DNA of 64,000 nucleotides from Anaerobium acetethylicum. Lineage in GTDB: Bacteria > Bacillota > Clostridia > Lachnospirales > Lachnospiraceae. Shown one piece after another: positions 54,692 to 63,904 of the stretch; position 1 is the stretch's first letter; every line of letters starts with the position of its first letter. The position numbers and the translations under genes were made by a program. The notes beneath the pieces are model-generated. The model searched no databases and was not told the DNA's origin. It saw only the letters and a program-made list of their open reading frames with translations. The stretch is from assembly GCF_900096945.1 (NCBI RefSeq), contig NZ_FMKA01000002.1, forward strand, positions 212,994 to 276,993, read 5' to 3'.

Positions 54692-56350
54692 ATGAAATTG
54701 AAGAAAATGACAGCCCTTCTACTTTCAGGCATGATGGCCTTTTCATTGGCCGCTTGCGGGGGAACAGATGCTAATGGAAATTCCGGAACAGAAGTAAAAA
54801 CAGAAACAACAGCAGAAACGGAGGCAGAAACAACAGAAACGCAAACAGGGACTTTAAGTGCAAACAGTGATCCTGCAAACACAAAGGTTACAGATGAAAC
54901 ATTAAGAATTGGACTATCATCTGAACCTTCTACGCTTTGGGGAGCAGCTGGCGGTAAAACTGAGAACGAGGAACAAATTATCAACGCTGCATTTTTAGAT
55001 CGTTTGGTTGATGTTGATCCAGCTACAAATGAAGTAAAACCAAATCTTGCAACTAAGTGGGAGTGGATAGATGATACCCACTGCAAATTTACACTTCGTG
55101 ATGATGTTACTATGACAGATGGAACACCTTTTGTAGCAGATGACGTAGTATATAGTGTAAATACATGGGTAACGAAAGCTGCTAATAGTGACACTGGCAG
55201 ATTTATTGTTGGTGCAACAGCAGATGACGAGCACACAGTAACGATCGAATACAATGTAGTTGCTCCGGGTATGTTAGCTATGATGGCCTGGGCAAACTTT
55301 GGAATCGTTAGTGAAGATGAAGTAAATGCTGCAGGTGGATTAGAAGGTGTTCAGAAAAATCCTCTTATCGGTTCAGGAAAATACAAATTCAAAGAGTGGA
55401 AGAGCGGACAGTCCATTACGCTTGAAAGAAATGACAATTATTGGAATAAAGATTACAAGGGATACTTTAAAGAAATAGTTTTCACATTTACAGGAGATGC
55501 AGCTGCACGTGAAATGGCAGTAGAATCGGGTGATTCTGATGTGGCATATGAGATGCCGGTTAGTCAGGCGGCAACTTTTGCAGAAAGTGAAGCTGTATCA
55601 ACAGTTTTTTATTCCTTCGGTCAGGTATCACATCTGTGGTATAACATGGGAGAAAAGGCTGGAGCAACAAAGGATTTGAAGGTTCGTCAGGCTATTGATA
55701 AAGCCCTTGATTTTGATGCAATTGCACAAGTGGCAACAGCTGGATTTGGGCAGGCAGCTTTAGCATATATGGATCCATCATGTTCTTATTATACAGAAAA
55801 CTATACAAAAGAAGAAAGAGCTGTTGATATTGATGGTGCAAAAGCACTGTTGAAGGAAGCTGGTTATGCTGATGGTCTTGAACTTAATGCAATTTGCCTT
55901 CAGGACGGAGTTCCAGTGTTTACCGTTATTCAGGCAAATCTTGCTGAAGTTGGGATTAAATTAAACATCAATACACCAGATACAGCACAGTTTGTTGGAG
56001 GAGCTTTTGGTGGGGATTATGATTTGATTATGGTTGGAGATAATTTGGTTACGAGAACACCTGCTATTGTTCCATTCCTTAGAAAAATAAATGTAAATGG
56101 ACCTGGTAAGGTAATTGGCGGGCCTAAATACACAACAGATGAAATTGATGCAGCTATTGCAACATTAATTTCAGAATCTGATGAATCAAAATTAGCTGAA
56201 CAGGCAAATAAAATTGATACTATGATTAAAGAACAAACATTGTGTTCAAATGGCTATTCAGAGTTGAAAGCTTCTATTCTGGCAAAAGATCTTAAAGGTT
56301 TTGGATCAAGAGAAAGAGGCTACATTAATGTAACTACATTATACAAATAA
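54692..56350 (+). CDS. ABC transporter substrate-binding lipoprotein, family 5 (peptide/oligosaccharide)
   Basis: A 552-residue lipoprotein (FSLAAC lipobox near residue 23), a Glu/Thr-rich linker, then the SBP_bac_5 domain (LRIGLSSEPSTLWGAAGG, LATKWEWIDDTHCKFTLRDDVTMTDGTPFVADDVVYS, LIGSGKYKFKEWKSGQSITLERNDNYW). The family binds peptides, nickel or oligosaccharides. It leads an operon with four transporter genes. An AraC-GH39 regulator follows, so a sugar ligand is plausible. Codon use is AT-richer than in purL. GGAG precedes the start. Confidence 0.92.
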   Translation: MKLKKMTALLLSGMMAFSLAACGGTDANGNSGTEVKTETTAETEAETTETQTGTLSANSDPANTKVTDETLRIGLSSEPSTLWGAAGGKTENEEQIINAAFLDRLVDVDPATNEVKPNLATKWEWIDDTHCKFTLRDDVTMTDGTPFVADDVVYSVNTWVTKAANSDTGRFIVGATADDEHTVTIEYNVVAPGMLAMMAWANFGIVSEDEVNAAGGLEGVQKNPLIGSGKYKFKEWKSGQSITLERNDNYWNKDYKGYFKEIVFTFTGDAAAREMAVESGDSDVAYEMPVSQAATFAESEAVSTVFYSFGQVSHLWYNMGEKAGATKDLKVRQAIDKALDFDAIAQVATAGFGQAALAYMDPSCSYYTENYTKEERAVDIDGAKALLKEAGYADGLELNAICLQDGVPVFTVIQANLAEVGIKLNINTPDTAQFVGGAFGGDYDLIMVGDNLVTRTPAIVPFLRKINVNGPGKVIGGPKYTTDEIDAAIATLISESDESKLAEQANKIDTMIKEQTLCSNGYSELKASILAKDLKGFGSRERGYINVTTLYK

Positions 56351-56368
56351 TAAGTACTTAACAAAACT

Positions 56369-56392
56369 GCCTGGAGATTCAAATCTTCAGGC
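56369..56392 (+). promoter_or_regulatory. Intercistronic hairpin after the binding-protein gene
   Basis: GCCTG and AGATT pair with ATCT and CAGGC; no long T run. It may stabilise the binding-protein mRNA. Confidence 0.5.
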
Positions 56393-56461
56393 GGTATTTC
56401 AATAAGTTAGTAAAGTGCACGGAGAAGATTTGAATCAGTGCATAAGAACAGGAGATAGCGT

Positions 56462-57433
56462 ATGCTGAAATATATTCTAAAAAGAATCCTTTACCTGATT
56501 CCAATTTTGATTGGTGTATCTGCAATTATATTCGCTTTAAAAACCGTGACACCAGGAGATCCGGCAAGACAGATCCTTGGAAATGATGCAACAGAAGAGC
56601 AGGTTCAGGAAAAAAGAGATGAGTTGGGCCTTAATGACCCGGTCCTGGTACAATATGTAAATTATGTTGGCGGGATTGTAACAAGAGGGGATTTTGGTGA
56701 TTCCTATCGTACAGGAGAACCGATTTTGACAGAAATTCTTCCCAGGCTTCTTACATCTGCCAAAATTACTTTAGGCGCAGTTATGATTGGAGCAATAATT
56801 GGTGTTCTGCTGGGGATCATCTCCGCATTAAAGAAATATACATGGATTGATTCTGTGGTGCTTGTAATATCTATGTTTTTTCAGTCGGTTCCAGAATTCG
56901 TTGTTGCTTTAGTGTTAATTATGATTTTAGCAGTAAAGCTGCATCTGCTTCCAGCTACAGGAATTACTACATGGCAAGGCTATATCATGCCAATGCTTTG
57001 TATTGGTCTTTCGGCTGTAGCAGGTTATACCCGTATTACGCGTTCTTCTATGTTGGAAGTTTTGGGAGAAGATTATATCAGAACTGCACGTGCTAAGGGG
57101 CAGTCAGAAAAAAATATAACCTATCATCATGCACTTAGAAATGCGATGATTCCAGTAGCACAGTCTTTAGGTTCAAACATTGGTAATGCCATTGGTGGAG
57201 GAATGGTCTTAGAAACCGTCTTTGGAGTACCAGGTGTAGGCAAGTATATTGTTGATGCTATTACACAGCGAAATTATCCGGGAGTTCTTGGCGGAGCGTT
57301 GATCATTGCGATTATTTTAACATTAATCAATATGATTGTTGATATTAGCTTTGTTTTAATCGACCCAAGATTAAAAACAACCATTATTTCAGGCGGGGCA
57401 AAAAAGATGCCTAAAAAAATGAAAGCAGCCTAG
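56462..57433 (+). CDS. dppB: ABC transporter permease, DppB type
   Basis: A 323-residue permease with six membrane segments: KYILKRILYLIPILIGVSAIIF start, TPGDPARQILG, and the EAA-like loop EDYIRTARAKGQSEKNITYHHALRNAMIPV. It pairs with the next gene to form the channel. GGAGATAG lies upstream of the start. Confidence 0.95.
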   Translation: MLKYILKRILYLIPILIGVSAIIFALKTVTPGDPARQILGNDATEEQVQEKRDELGLNDPVLVQYVNYVGGIVTRGDFGDSYRTGEPILTEILPRLLTSAKITLGAVMIGAIIGVLLGIISALKKYTWIDSVVLVISMFFQSVPEFVVALVLIMILAVKLHLLPATGITTWQGYIMPMLCIGLSAVAGYTRITRSSMLEVLGEDYIRTARAKGQSEKNITYHHALRNAMIPVAQSLGSNIGNAIGGGMVLETVFGVPGVGKYIVDAITQRNYPGVLGGALIIAIILTLINMIVDISFVLIDPRLKTTIISGGAKKMPKKMKAA

Positions 57434-57448
57434 GGGGAGGAAAAGAAA

Positions 57449-58357
57449 ATGGCAAAAATACATACTCCCGCAATGGAGAAAATAGAAAAACGAAATGCAA
57501 AAAGAAAGAAACCGGTAAAGTCCACACCAACAACAGAATCCTGGAAACGATTCAAGCGAAATCCTACTGCACTGCTTGGGCTTTTCGTCGTGTGTATTCT
57601 GATTCTGGTTGCGATTTTTGCACCATTGATTGCACCATTTGATTATCAAAAACAGGATTATGCCTCTATGATGCAGGCACCAAGTATGAAACATTTATTT
57701 GGAACCGACCAATTTGGCCGTGATATATTTAGTCGTGTTATTTTTGGAACCAGATACTCGTTGGTTATTGCTTTGTTCTGTACTATCGCAGCTTTCTTTT
57801 CGGGCGGCCTGCTTGGAATTATTGCAGGATATTTTGGTGGTATTGCGGACACGATCATTATGAGAATTATGGACGTTTTCCAATCTATTCCTATGATCAT
57901 GATGGCAATGTGTATCGTTGCAGTGCTTGGAAATGGTATTCCACAGCTGGTTGCTGCAGTTATGTTTGCATCAATGCCAACAATGGCCCGTAGTAACCGT
58001 GCAGCAATTCTTCGTGTAAGGGGAAGCGATTATATTGAATCTTCTGAAGCAATTGGAGTTGGACAGATTCGGATGATTATCAAACATATGATACCAAATG
58101 CGGTAGGCGTAATGATAATCTACTTTGTGGGATTTCTTGCTGTATCGATTATGATGATGTCAGCGATGAGTTACATTGGCGTTGGTTTATCAGCACCTAC
58201 TCCTGAATGGGGACTGATTTTAAATGATGGAAAAGCATACCTCACATCAGCACCGTATATGATGCTGTTTCCGGCAATGATGATAATGATTACTTGTTTT
58301 GCATTCAATCTTATGGGCGATGGCCTTCGGGATGCATTTGATCCAAGACTGAAATAA
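57449..58357 (+). CDS. dppC: ABC transporter permease, DppC type
   Basis: A 302-residue permease: cytoplasmic N-tail, then ALLGLFVVCILILVAIFAPLIAPF, HLFGTDQFGRDIFSRVIFGTRYSL and the loop GSDYIESSEAIGVGQIRMIIKHMIPN. It starts 15 bp after dppB. Confidence 0.95.
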   Translation: MAKIHTPAMEKIEKRNAKRKKPVKSTPTTESWKRFKRNPTALLGLFVVCILILVAIFAPLIAPFDYQKQDYASMMQAPSMKHLFGTDQFGRDIFSRVIFGTRYSLVIALFCTIAAFFSGGLLGIIAGYFGGIADTIIMRIMDVFQSIPMIMMAMCIVAVLGNGIPQLVAAVMFASMPTMARSNRAAILRVRGSDYIESSEAIGVGQIRMIIKHMIPNAVGVMIIYFVGFLAVSIMMMSAMSYIGVGLSAPTPEWGLILNDGKAYLTSAPYMMLFPAMMIMITCFAFNLMGDGLRDAFDPRLK

Positions 58358-58368
58358 GGAGTAAGGCT

Positions 58369-59352
58369 ATGAGCGAAAACATACTAAGCGTAAAAAATCT
58401 TGTTATCCATTATGAGACCGATGAGGAAGTAGTGGAGGCAGTAAATAATATAAGTTTTGATTTGAAAAAGGGAGAAATATTAGGGCTTGTTGGTGAGACT
58501 GGCGCAGGCAAGACGACAACAGCTTTAGGAATTATGGGATTACTGCCAACCAGGGTTGGACACGTTATACAGGGAAGCATTGAACTTGATGGAGAGAACC
58601 TTCTGGAGAAGTCCCCGAGGGAAATGCGAAAAGTTCGTGGTAAAAAAATCTCTATGATTTTCCAGGATCCAATGACAGCATTGAACCCTGTTAAAACGGT
58701 TGGAGATCAGATTGCAGAGGTAGTATTGCTGCATGAACGCTGCTCCAGGGCAGAAGCAATGATCAGAGCCCAGAAGATGCTGGCAATGGTAGGGATTGTC
58801 CCGGAACGCTATAAAGACTATCCACATCAGTTCTCTGGTGGAATGAAACAGCGTATTGTCATTGCAATTGCATTGGCATGTGAACCTGAATTACTGATTG
58901 CAGATGAACCTACCACAGCATTAGATGTTACCATTCAGGCACAGATTCTGGATATGATGCGCAAACTTCAGAAAGAACACAATACATCCATGATTCTGAT
59001 TACACATGATTTGGGAGTCGTTGCCGAAATGTGTGATCACTGCGCAGTTATGTATGCGGGAGAATTGGTAGAGTATGGAACCGTAGAAGATATATTTGAC
59101 AATCCACAACACCCATATACCGTAGCACTTTATAAATCCATTCCATCTTTAGACAAGGATGTGGACCGACTTCATGTAGTACCTGGTATGGTAACAGATC
59201 CCTCCAATCTGCCATCCGGCTGCAGCTTTTCAGACCGTTGTGATAAAAAGGGTGACATGTGCAATAAACATGAAGCCCCGGGAATTGTCGATTTAGGGAA
59301 TGGGCACCTTGTAAAATGCCTGAAATATAAACCGGAAGTGGAGGAAAAATAA
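58369..59352 (+). CDS. dppD: ABC transporter ATP-binding protein, DppD type
   Basis: A 327-residue ATPase: Walker A GETGAGKTT, signature FSGGMKQR, Walker B ELLIADEPTTALDV, and the oligopeptide-type C-terminal extension with a CSFSDRCDKKGDMC cysteine cluster. Canonical signature. It overlaps none and ends one base before dppF. Confidence 0.95.
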   Translation: MSENILSVKNLVIHYETDEEVVEAVNNISFDLKKGEILGLVGETGAGKTTTALGIMGLLPTRVGHVIQGSIELDGENLLEKSPREMRKVRGKKISMIFQDPMTALNPVKTVGDQIAEVVLLHERCSRAEAMIRAQKMLAMVGIVPERYKDYPHQFSGGMKQRIVIAIALACEPELLIADEPTTALDVTIQAQILDMMRKLQKEHNTSMILITHDLGVVAEMCDHCAVMYAGELVEYGTVEDIFDNPQHPYTVALYKSIPSLDKDVDRLHVVPGMVTDPSNLPSGCSFSDRCDKKGDMCNKHEAPGIVDLGNGHLVKCLKYKPEVEEK

Positions 59353-60312
59353 ATGGAAAACCTGATAGAAGTAAAAAACCTGAAAAAATATTTTTCCACT
59401 CCAAGAGGAGAACTTCATGCGGTAGACAATGTATCTTTAAATATTGAAAAAGGAAAAACAATTGGTATAGTTGGTGAATCTGGCTGTGGAAAATCCACTC
59501 TGGGAAAAACGTTAATGCGTCTTCACAATGCAACATCAGGACAGGTCCTGTATAATGGCGTGGATATTGCAAATATGCCAATGAAAGAGTTCAAAAAAGA
59601 CTATCGTTCCAATATCCAGATGATTTTCCAGGATCCTTATTCATCACTTGATCCCAGAATGAATGTGCTGCAGCTGATTGAAGAGCCAATTAAAGTGAAT
59701 ATGAAAAACCTTTCAAAAATAGAGATCAAGGAAAAAGCACAGGAAATGATGGAACTTGTAGGATTGGCAAAACGTTTGGAGAATTCTTATCCTCATGAAT
59801 TAGATGGTGGAAGACGCCAGCGTATTGGAATTGCAAGAGCATTATCTTTAAACCCGGACTTTATCGTCTGCGATGAACCTGTATCTGCCTTAGATGTATC
59901 TATTCAGGCACAGATTTTGAACTTACTTCAGAATCTGCAGGCAGAAAGAGGTCTGACCTATATGTTTATTACCCATGACATGTCTGTTGTGAAGCATATT
60001 TCTGATGATATTGCAGTCATGTATCTTGGACAGGTAATTGAAAAGTGTCCTGCAAATGAAATATTTAAGCATACCATACATCCTTATTCACAGGCTTTGC
60101 TTTCTGCAATACCGATTCCAAATGTACATGTGAAGAAGGAAAGAATGATCTTAAGAGGGGAACTTACTTCTCCAATTAATCCAAAGAAATGTTGTCGTTT
60201 TGTAGCACGCTGTCCTTATGCGACAGAAAAATGCCATAATGAAGAACCGGAACTTCGCGAATTAAAGACAAATCATTCTGTTGCATGTCATTATGCAGAG
60301 AAATTCATGTAG
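59353..60312 (+). CDS. dppF: ABC transporter ATP-binding protein, DppF type, variant signature
   Basis: A 319-residue ATPase: Walker A GESGCGKST, Walker B FIVCDEPVSALDV and the C-terminal extension (CCRFVARCPYATEKC). The signature motif reads LDGGRRQR in place of LSGGQRQR, so the serine that contacts ATP gamma-phosphate is an aspartate. With the standard DppD site, this implies an asymmetric pair of ATP sites. The start follows GTGGAGG. Confidence 0.93.
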   Translation: MENLIEVKNLKKYFSTPRGELHAVDNVSLNIEKGKTIGIVGESGCGKSTLGKTLMRLHNATSGQVLYNGVDIANMPMKEFKKDYRSNIQMIFQDPYSSLDPRMNVLQLIEEPIKVNMKNLSKIEIKEKAQEMMELVGLAKRLENSYPHELDGGRRQRIGIARALSLNPDFIVCDEPVSALDVSIQAQILNLLQNLQAERGLTYMFITHDMSVVKHISDDIAVMYLGQVIEKCPANEIFKHTIHPYSQALLSAIPIPNVHVKKERMILRGELTSPINPKKCCRFVARCPYATEKCHNEEPELRELKTNHSVACHYAEKFM

Positions 60313-60341
60313 AAACAGTAACAAAACATTGCCTTATAATG

Positions 60342-60383
60342 AAACAGGTCAAAAATCACACATGTGTTTTTGACCTGTTTTTG
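60342..60383 (+). terminator. Terminator of the dpp-like operon
   Basis: AAACAGGTCAAAAA pairs with TTTTTGACCTGTTT, followed by further T. Confidence 0.82.
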
Positions 60384-60531
60384 CTATGCTCAAAAAAAAT
60401 TGTAAATGTAGATTAGTTTCATACATAAAAGTAACATAATCTAACATGAGCAGAATATCGAATAGTGCTAATATATAAAATGTGGTAACTATACATGAGC
60501 ATCGGTTTGAATTATGAGGTGAATAGTTTAT

Positions 60532-62949
60532 ATGGAGAGTAATAACAGAAGAGACCGGGTATTGGTAAAGGTATTTAATTATATAGAAGAAGTGGAACAT
60601 TTTCATCAGGATGTTGAATTGGTATATGTATTGGAAGGAACTTTGGATGTGACAATCGGGGATCAGGTCAGACATATGGAGGCAGATGATGTATTAGTGA
60701 TCAATGCAAATAAAAGACACCAGATTAGAAGTTCGGAAACTACTTTATTCATGCAGGTATCTATCTTATATCAGATGGTAAGTGATGTTTTTAATAGCAT
60801 GGATGTGATTTTCTGGTGCGACTCAACCAGGGAAGAAAGTGATCGTTATGCAAAATTGAGAGAAGTGTTGAAGGTTCTCTTAAAGCATGATTTGGAAGCC
60901 GGTAAAGGGACAGCAAATTTCGGACATATTGCCCTTTGTTACAGGGTTGTTGATATTCTTACAATGTATTTTCTTGTACAAACGACTGATAAGGAGAATC
61001 GGGACGAACAGGAAGGATTCGATGATCGTATTCAGCTGATCAACAACTATATTCGGGCAAATTATAAACAGTCGATTTCCATGAAAGAATTAGCTGAAAA
61101 GCTATATTTATCTAATGGTTATTTATCGCGTTTTTTCAAGAGGAACTATGGAATGAATTTTGTGGAGTATTTAACAAATATTCGTCTTCATCATGCTGTG
61201 GATGAGCTGATATACTCAAAAGCACCAATTACAAGAATTGCATTTGAAAATGGATTTGCAAGCATGGCGGTATTTAACAAAGCTTTTAAAAAATCTTATG
61301 GGATAACACCAACGGAATTCCGCAAGAAAGCACATGAGAAAAAAGAAAATGTAGAAAAAATAAAAACGGACTCAGTAATAGAAGAGCGTCTCGAACAATA
61401 TTTCCATGTAAATGAAATGAAAGATGAAGAGCCCACAATAAATGAAGCCAGCAGACAGCAGTTTACGGTTAGAAATACAGTAAAAATGAATAATTACTGG
61501 GGTAAAATGGTAAACTTTGGTGCGGCATCTGAGCTGCTGCGTTCTGATGTAAGGGAACATGTGGTTCTGCTTAAGGAGATCTATGGGTTTGAGTATGTAC
61601 GCTTCTGGAGTATTTTTTCAAAAGAGATGTTAATTGATTTAAATATATGTGATGGAAACTATAATTTCTCCAGTTTAGATGTGATATTAGATTTTCTCGT
61701 CAAACAAGGTTTAAAGCCTCACTTTGAAATGGCTATGAAACCAGGAAAAATCATGTATAATGTTCAAAAGGTTGAAAATCGTGGTGGAGAGATAGAGTTG
61801 GAATTCATGGACACAGATAAGTGGGGCAATGTCATTCAGGCAATGATGCAGCATCTGGTTTTCCGATATGGAAGAGAAGAAGTCAATCAATGGAGAATGG
61901 AACTTTGGTTCCCTGAAAATGAATGGGATGAACAGGGGGCATATGAGTATTATTTCAGACGTTTCCATATCATGTACGAAACAACGAAAAAATACTGCGG
62001 CGGATTAGAAATTGGCGGATGCGGATTGCGTCTGGACTTCAATGAAGAAAGCAGAAAGCATTTTTTTCGGGAATGGATGAAACAGAAATATCAGCCGGAT
62101 TTTATATCGGTTGGACAATTTGCTTATGACAGGGGAGAAGAAAAACAGGATAAGTACTCAAAAAAAAGTACTGATAATGAGTGCGTGAAGCATCGGATTC
62201 TTCATGAAAGAACTTTAATAAATGAGGCAGGAGGAGAACATATAAAATTGTATGTTTCAGAATGGAATCTGACAGCCTCTTCTCGAAATTATATTAATGA
62301 CAGCTGCTTTAAAGGTGCTTATATTATTAAAAATATTCTGGATACTTATGGAATGGTGGATGATATCGGGTATTACACAGGTAGTGACAGAACAACAGAA
62401 TACTATGATTCGAATGTATTGCTGTACGGTGGAACTGGCTTGATTTCCAGAGATAGTGTATTAAAACCAGCTGGTTTTGCTTTTAAATTTATGGATCGTT
62501 TATTTCCTTACTATATAGGAAAAAGTGAAAACTATTTAATTACGACAGACAAACATGATTCCTATGGAATTGTCTGCCATAATCAGAAATCGTTGGGATA
62601 CAACTATTACTATACAAAAGAAAATGAAATTGAGAAAGAACGGATGTGGAGGTACTTTGAAGATACGAATAGTCTGGATCTGGAAATTGATTTGAAAGAT
62701 GTGAAAGACGGTATTTATCAGGTCAAGTACTATAGTATCAATGAGAAGAATGGAAGTGCACTAAATATCTGGGGAGAGATGGGGTATGAGAAAGAACTTT
62801 CTAGAAATGATATCAAATATTTTCAAAGAGTGTGTGAGCCAAAACTAATAATTCAAAAATGTGAAGCAAAACAGAATTGCCTGAAACTCAAAATGAATTT
62901 GCTGGCGAATGAAATCAGGTTTGTTAAAATCATATTAATTGAATTTTAG
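60532..62949 (+). CDS. AraC-family regulator fused to a GH39-like domain
   Basis: An 805-residue protein: N-terminal cupin (about 15-90, HFHQDVELVYVLEGTLDVTIG), AraC helix-turn-helix pair (about 170-268, ISMKELAEKLYLSNGYLSRFFKRNYG, ITRIAFENGFASMAVFNKAF), a linker, and a C-terminal half like GH39 beta-xylosidases (about 310-800). In the glycosidase half the nucleophile-type Glu577 (SEWN) is kept, but the acid/base motif WNEPN reads LWFPEN (Glu457 and Glu462 nearby), so catalysis is doubtful. It may use the domain to sense a xylo-oligosaccharide. It likely controls the upstream transporter. AT-rich codons match that operon. Confidence 0.88.
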   Translation: MESNNRRDRVLVKVFNYIEEVEHFHQDVELVYVLEGTLDVTIGDQVRHMEADDVLVINANKRHQIRSSETTLFMQVSILYQMVSDVFNSMDVIFWCDSTREESDRYAKLREVLKVLLKHDLEAGKGTANFGHIALCYRVVDILTMYFLVQTTDKENRDEQEGFDDRIQLINNYIRANYKQSISMKELAEKLYLSNGYLSRFFKRNYGMNFVEYLTNIRLHHAVDELIYSKAPITRIAFENGFASMAVFNKAFKKSYGITPTEFRKKAHEKKENVEKIKTDSVIEERLEQYFHVNEMKDEEPTINEASRQQFTVRNTVKMNNYWGKMVNFGAASELLRSDVREHVVLLKEIYGFEYVRFWSIFSKEMLIDLNICDGNYNFSSLDVILDFLVKQGLKPHFEMAMKPGKIMYNVQKVENRGGEIELEFMDTDKWGNVIQAMMQHLVFRYGREEVNQWRMELWFPENEWDEQGAYEYYFRRFHIMYETTKKYCGGLEIGGCGLRLDFNEESRKHFFREWMKQKYQPDFISVGQFAYDRGEEKQDKYSKKSTDNECVKHRILHERTLINEAGGEHIKLYVSEWNLTASSRNYINDSCFKGAYIIKNILDTYGMVDDIGYYTGSDRTTEYYDSNVLLYGGTGLISRDSVLKPAGFAFKFMDRLFPYYIGKSENYLITTDKHDSYGIVCHNQKSLGYNYYYTKENEIEKERMWRYFEDTNSLDLEIDLKDVKDGIYQVKYYSINEKNGSALNIWGEMGYEKELSRNDIKYFQRVCEPKLIIQKCEAKQNCLKLKMNLLANEIRFVKIILIEF

Positions 62950-63200
62950 ATCAGGATACTGCTCAAATGACAAGCAAAAAGTAATCGTTGCAAAGCCTTG
63001 CAGGGAATCCAGGCTGGTACAAAGATATGTTAAAATGACGAAAATTTAACATGTAATTTACAATCGAATTGTCTAATTTGATTAGTGAAACAAAAATGAT
63101 TAAATGTTATAATGCATAAGAATGTACTGTATACAACAAATTGCCTTTCAGATAGATATAGACAACAGGGCAGCTGGATATTCAAGGGGAGATTAAAATT

Positions 63201-63788
63201 ATGAAGAAACTAATGAAAACAATTCTTGTTATTTCGATTGTTGGCGCATTGGCAGCCTGCGGGCAGAATGCATCAAAGAATGACGATAAGACAGATAAGA
63301 CAGATAAAACAGCTCAGGAAGCAGGCGACGGATCAGGCGGATATACGGAAGCTGATGATCAGGCGCTGGCGGATATAGCAAAGAACGAGATTTATATTTC
63401 AGCAAGCAGCGCGGTTGAAACCATAACAGTGGATGAGGCAGTAAGCCTTTTAAGCCAGAGCGATGCAAAAACGCTGGGACTTGAATCGGATTTATTCGAA
63501 TATGATATTGTTGCAGATGATGTTGTAGGTGATCTGGACGGAATCCCTGTTTATGTGGTGACCGTATACGAGAAAGCAGTTGCAGAGACTGAAGCAGAAG
63601 AAACTGAAACTGAAACAGAAGAAACTGAAACGGCAGAAGTACCAGAAACAGCTGAAGTCAGGGAACCTGCAGGCGTGTTTTACGTAATCACAGATGGAAA
63701 TGCCATGTACAGGACTGAATTTTCTTCTGGAAAATATATCAATATAGAGACTGGTGAAGAAATCGAACCGGTACAGACTGAGGAATAG
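63201..63788 (+). CDS. Putative lipoprotein of unknown function
   Basis: A 195-residue protein with signal peptide and lipobox (VGALAAC, Cys20), a DKT repeat linker, a folded segment (EIYISASSAVETITVDEAVSLLSQ ... IPVYVVTVYEK), and an unusual Glu/Thr-rich stretch of about 30 residues interrupting it before FYVITDGNAMYRTEFSSGKYINIETGEEI. No family recognised. Codon use returns to that of the main genome. A TATAAT at 63108-63113 may be part of its promoter. Confidence 0.78.
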   Translation: MKKLMKTILVISIVGALAACGQNASKNDDKTDKTDKTAQEAGDGSGGYTEADDQALADIAKNEIYISASSAVETITVDEAVSLLSQSDAKTLGLESDLFEYDIVADDVVGDLDGIPVYVVTVYEKAVAETEAEETETETEETETAEVPETAEVREPAGVFYVITDGNAMYRTEFSSGKYINIETGEEIEPVQTEE

Positions 63789-63832
63789 GTACGAGGCGTA
63801 CAAGTTTCAACTGACTGGCAGATAAGCCTGAG

Positions 63833-63864
63833 AGCGGCCGGATATTTGCATATCTGGCCGCTTT
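63833..63864 (+). terminator. Terminator after the last lipoprotein gene
   Basis: AGCGGCCGGATAT pairs with ATATCTGGCCGCT, followed by TTT. Confidence 0.78.
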
Positions 63865-63904
63865 CGTCCAGTCAGGTTCAGCCGGTTTTATGGCATAAAA
63901 ATTA

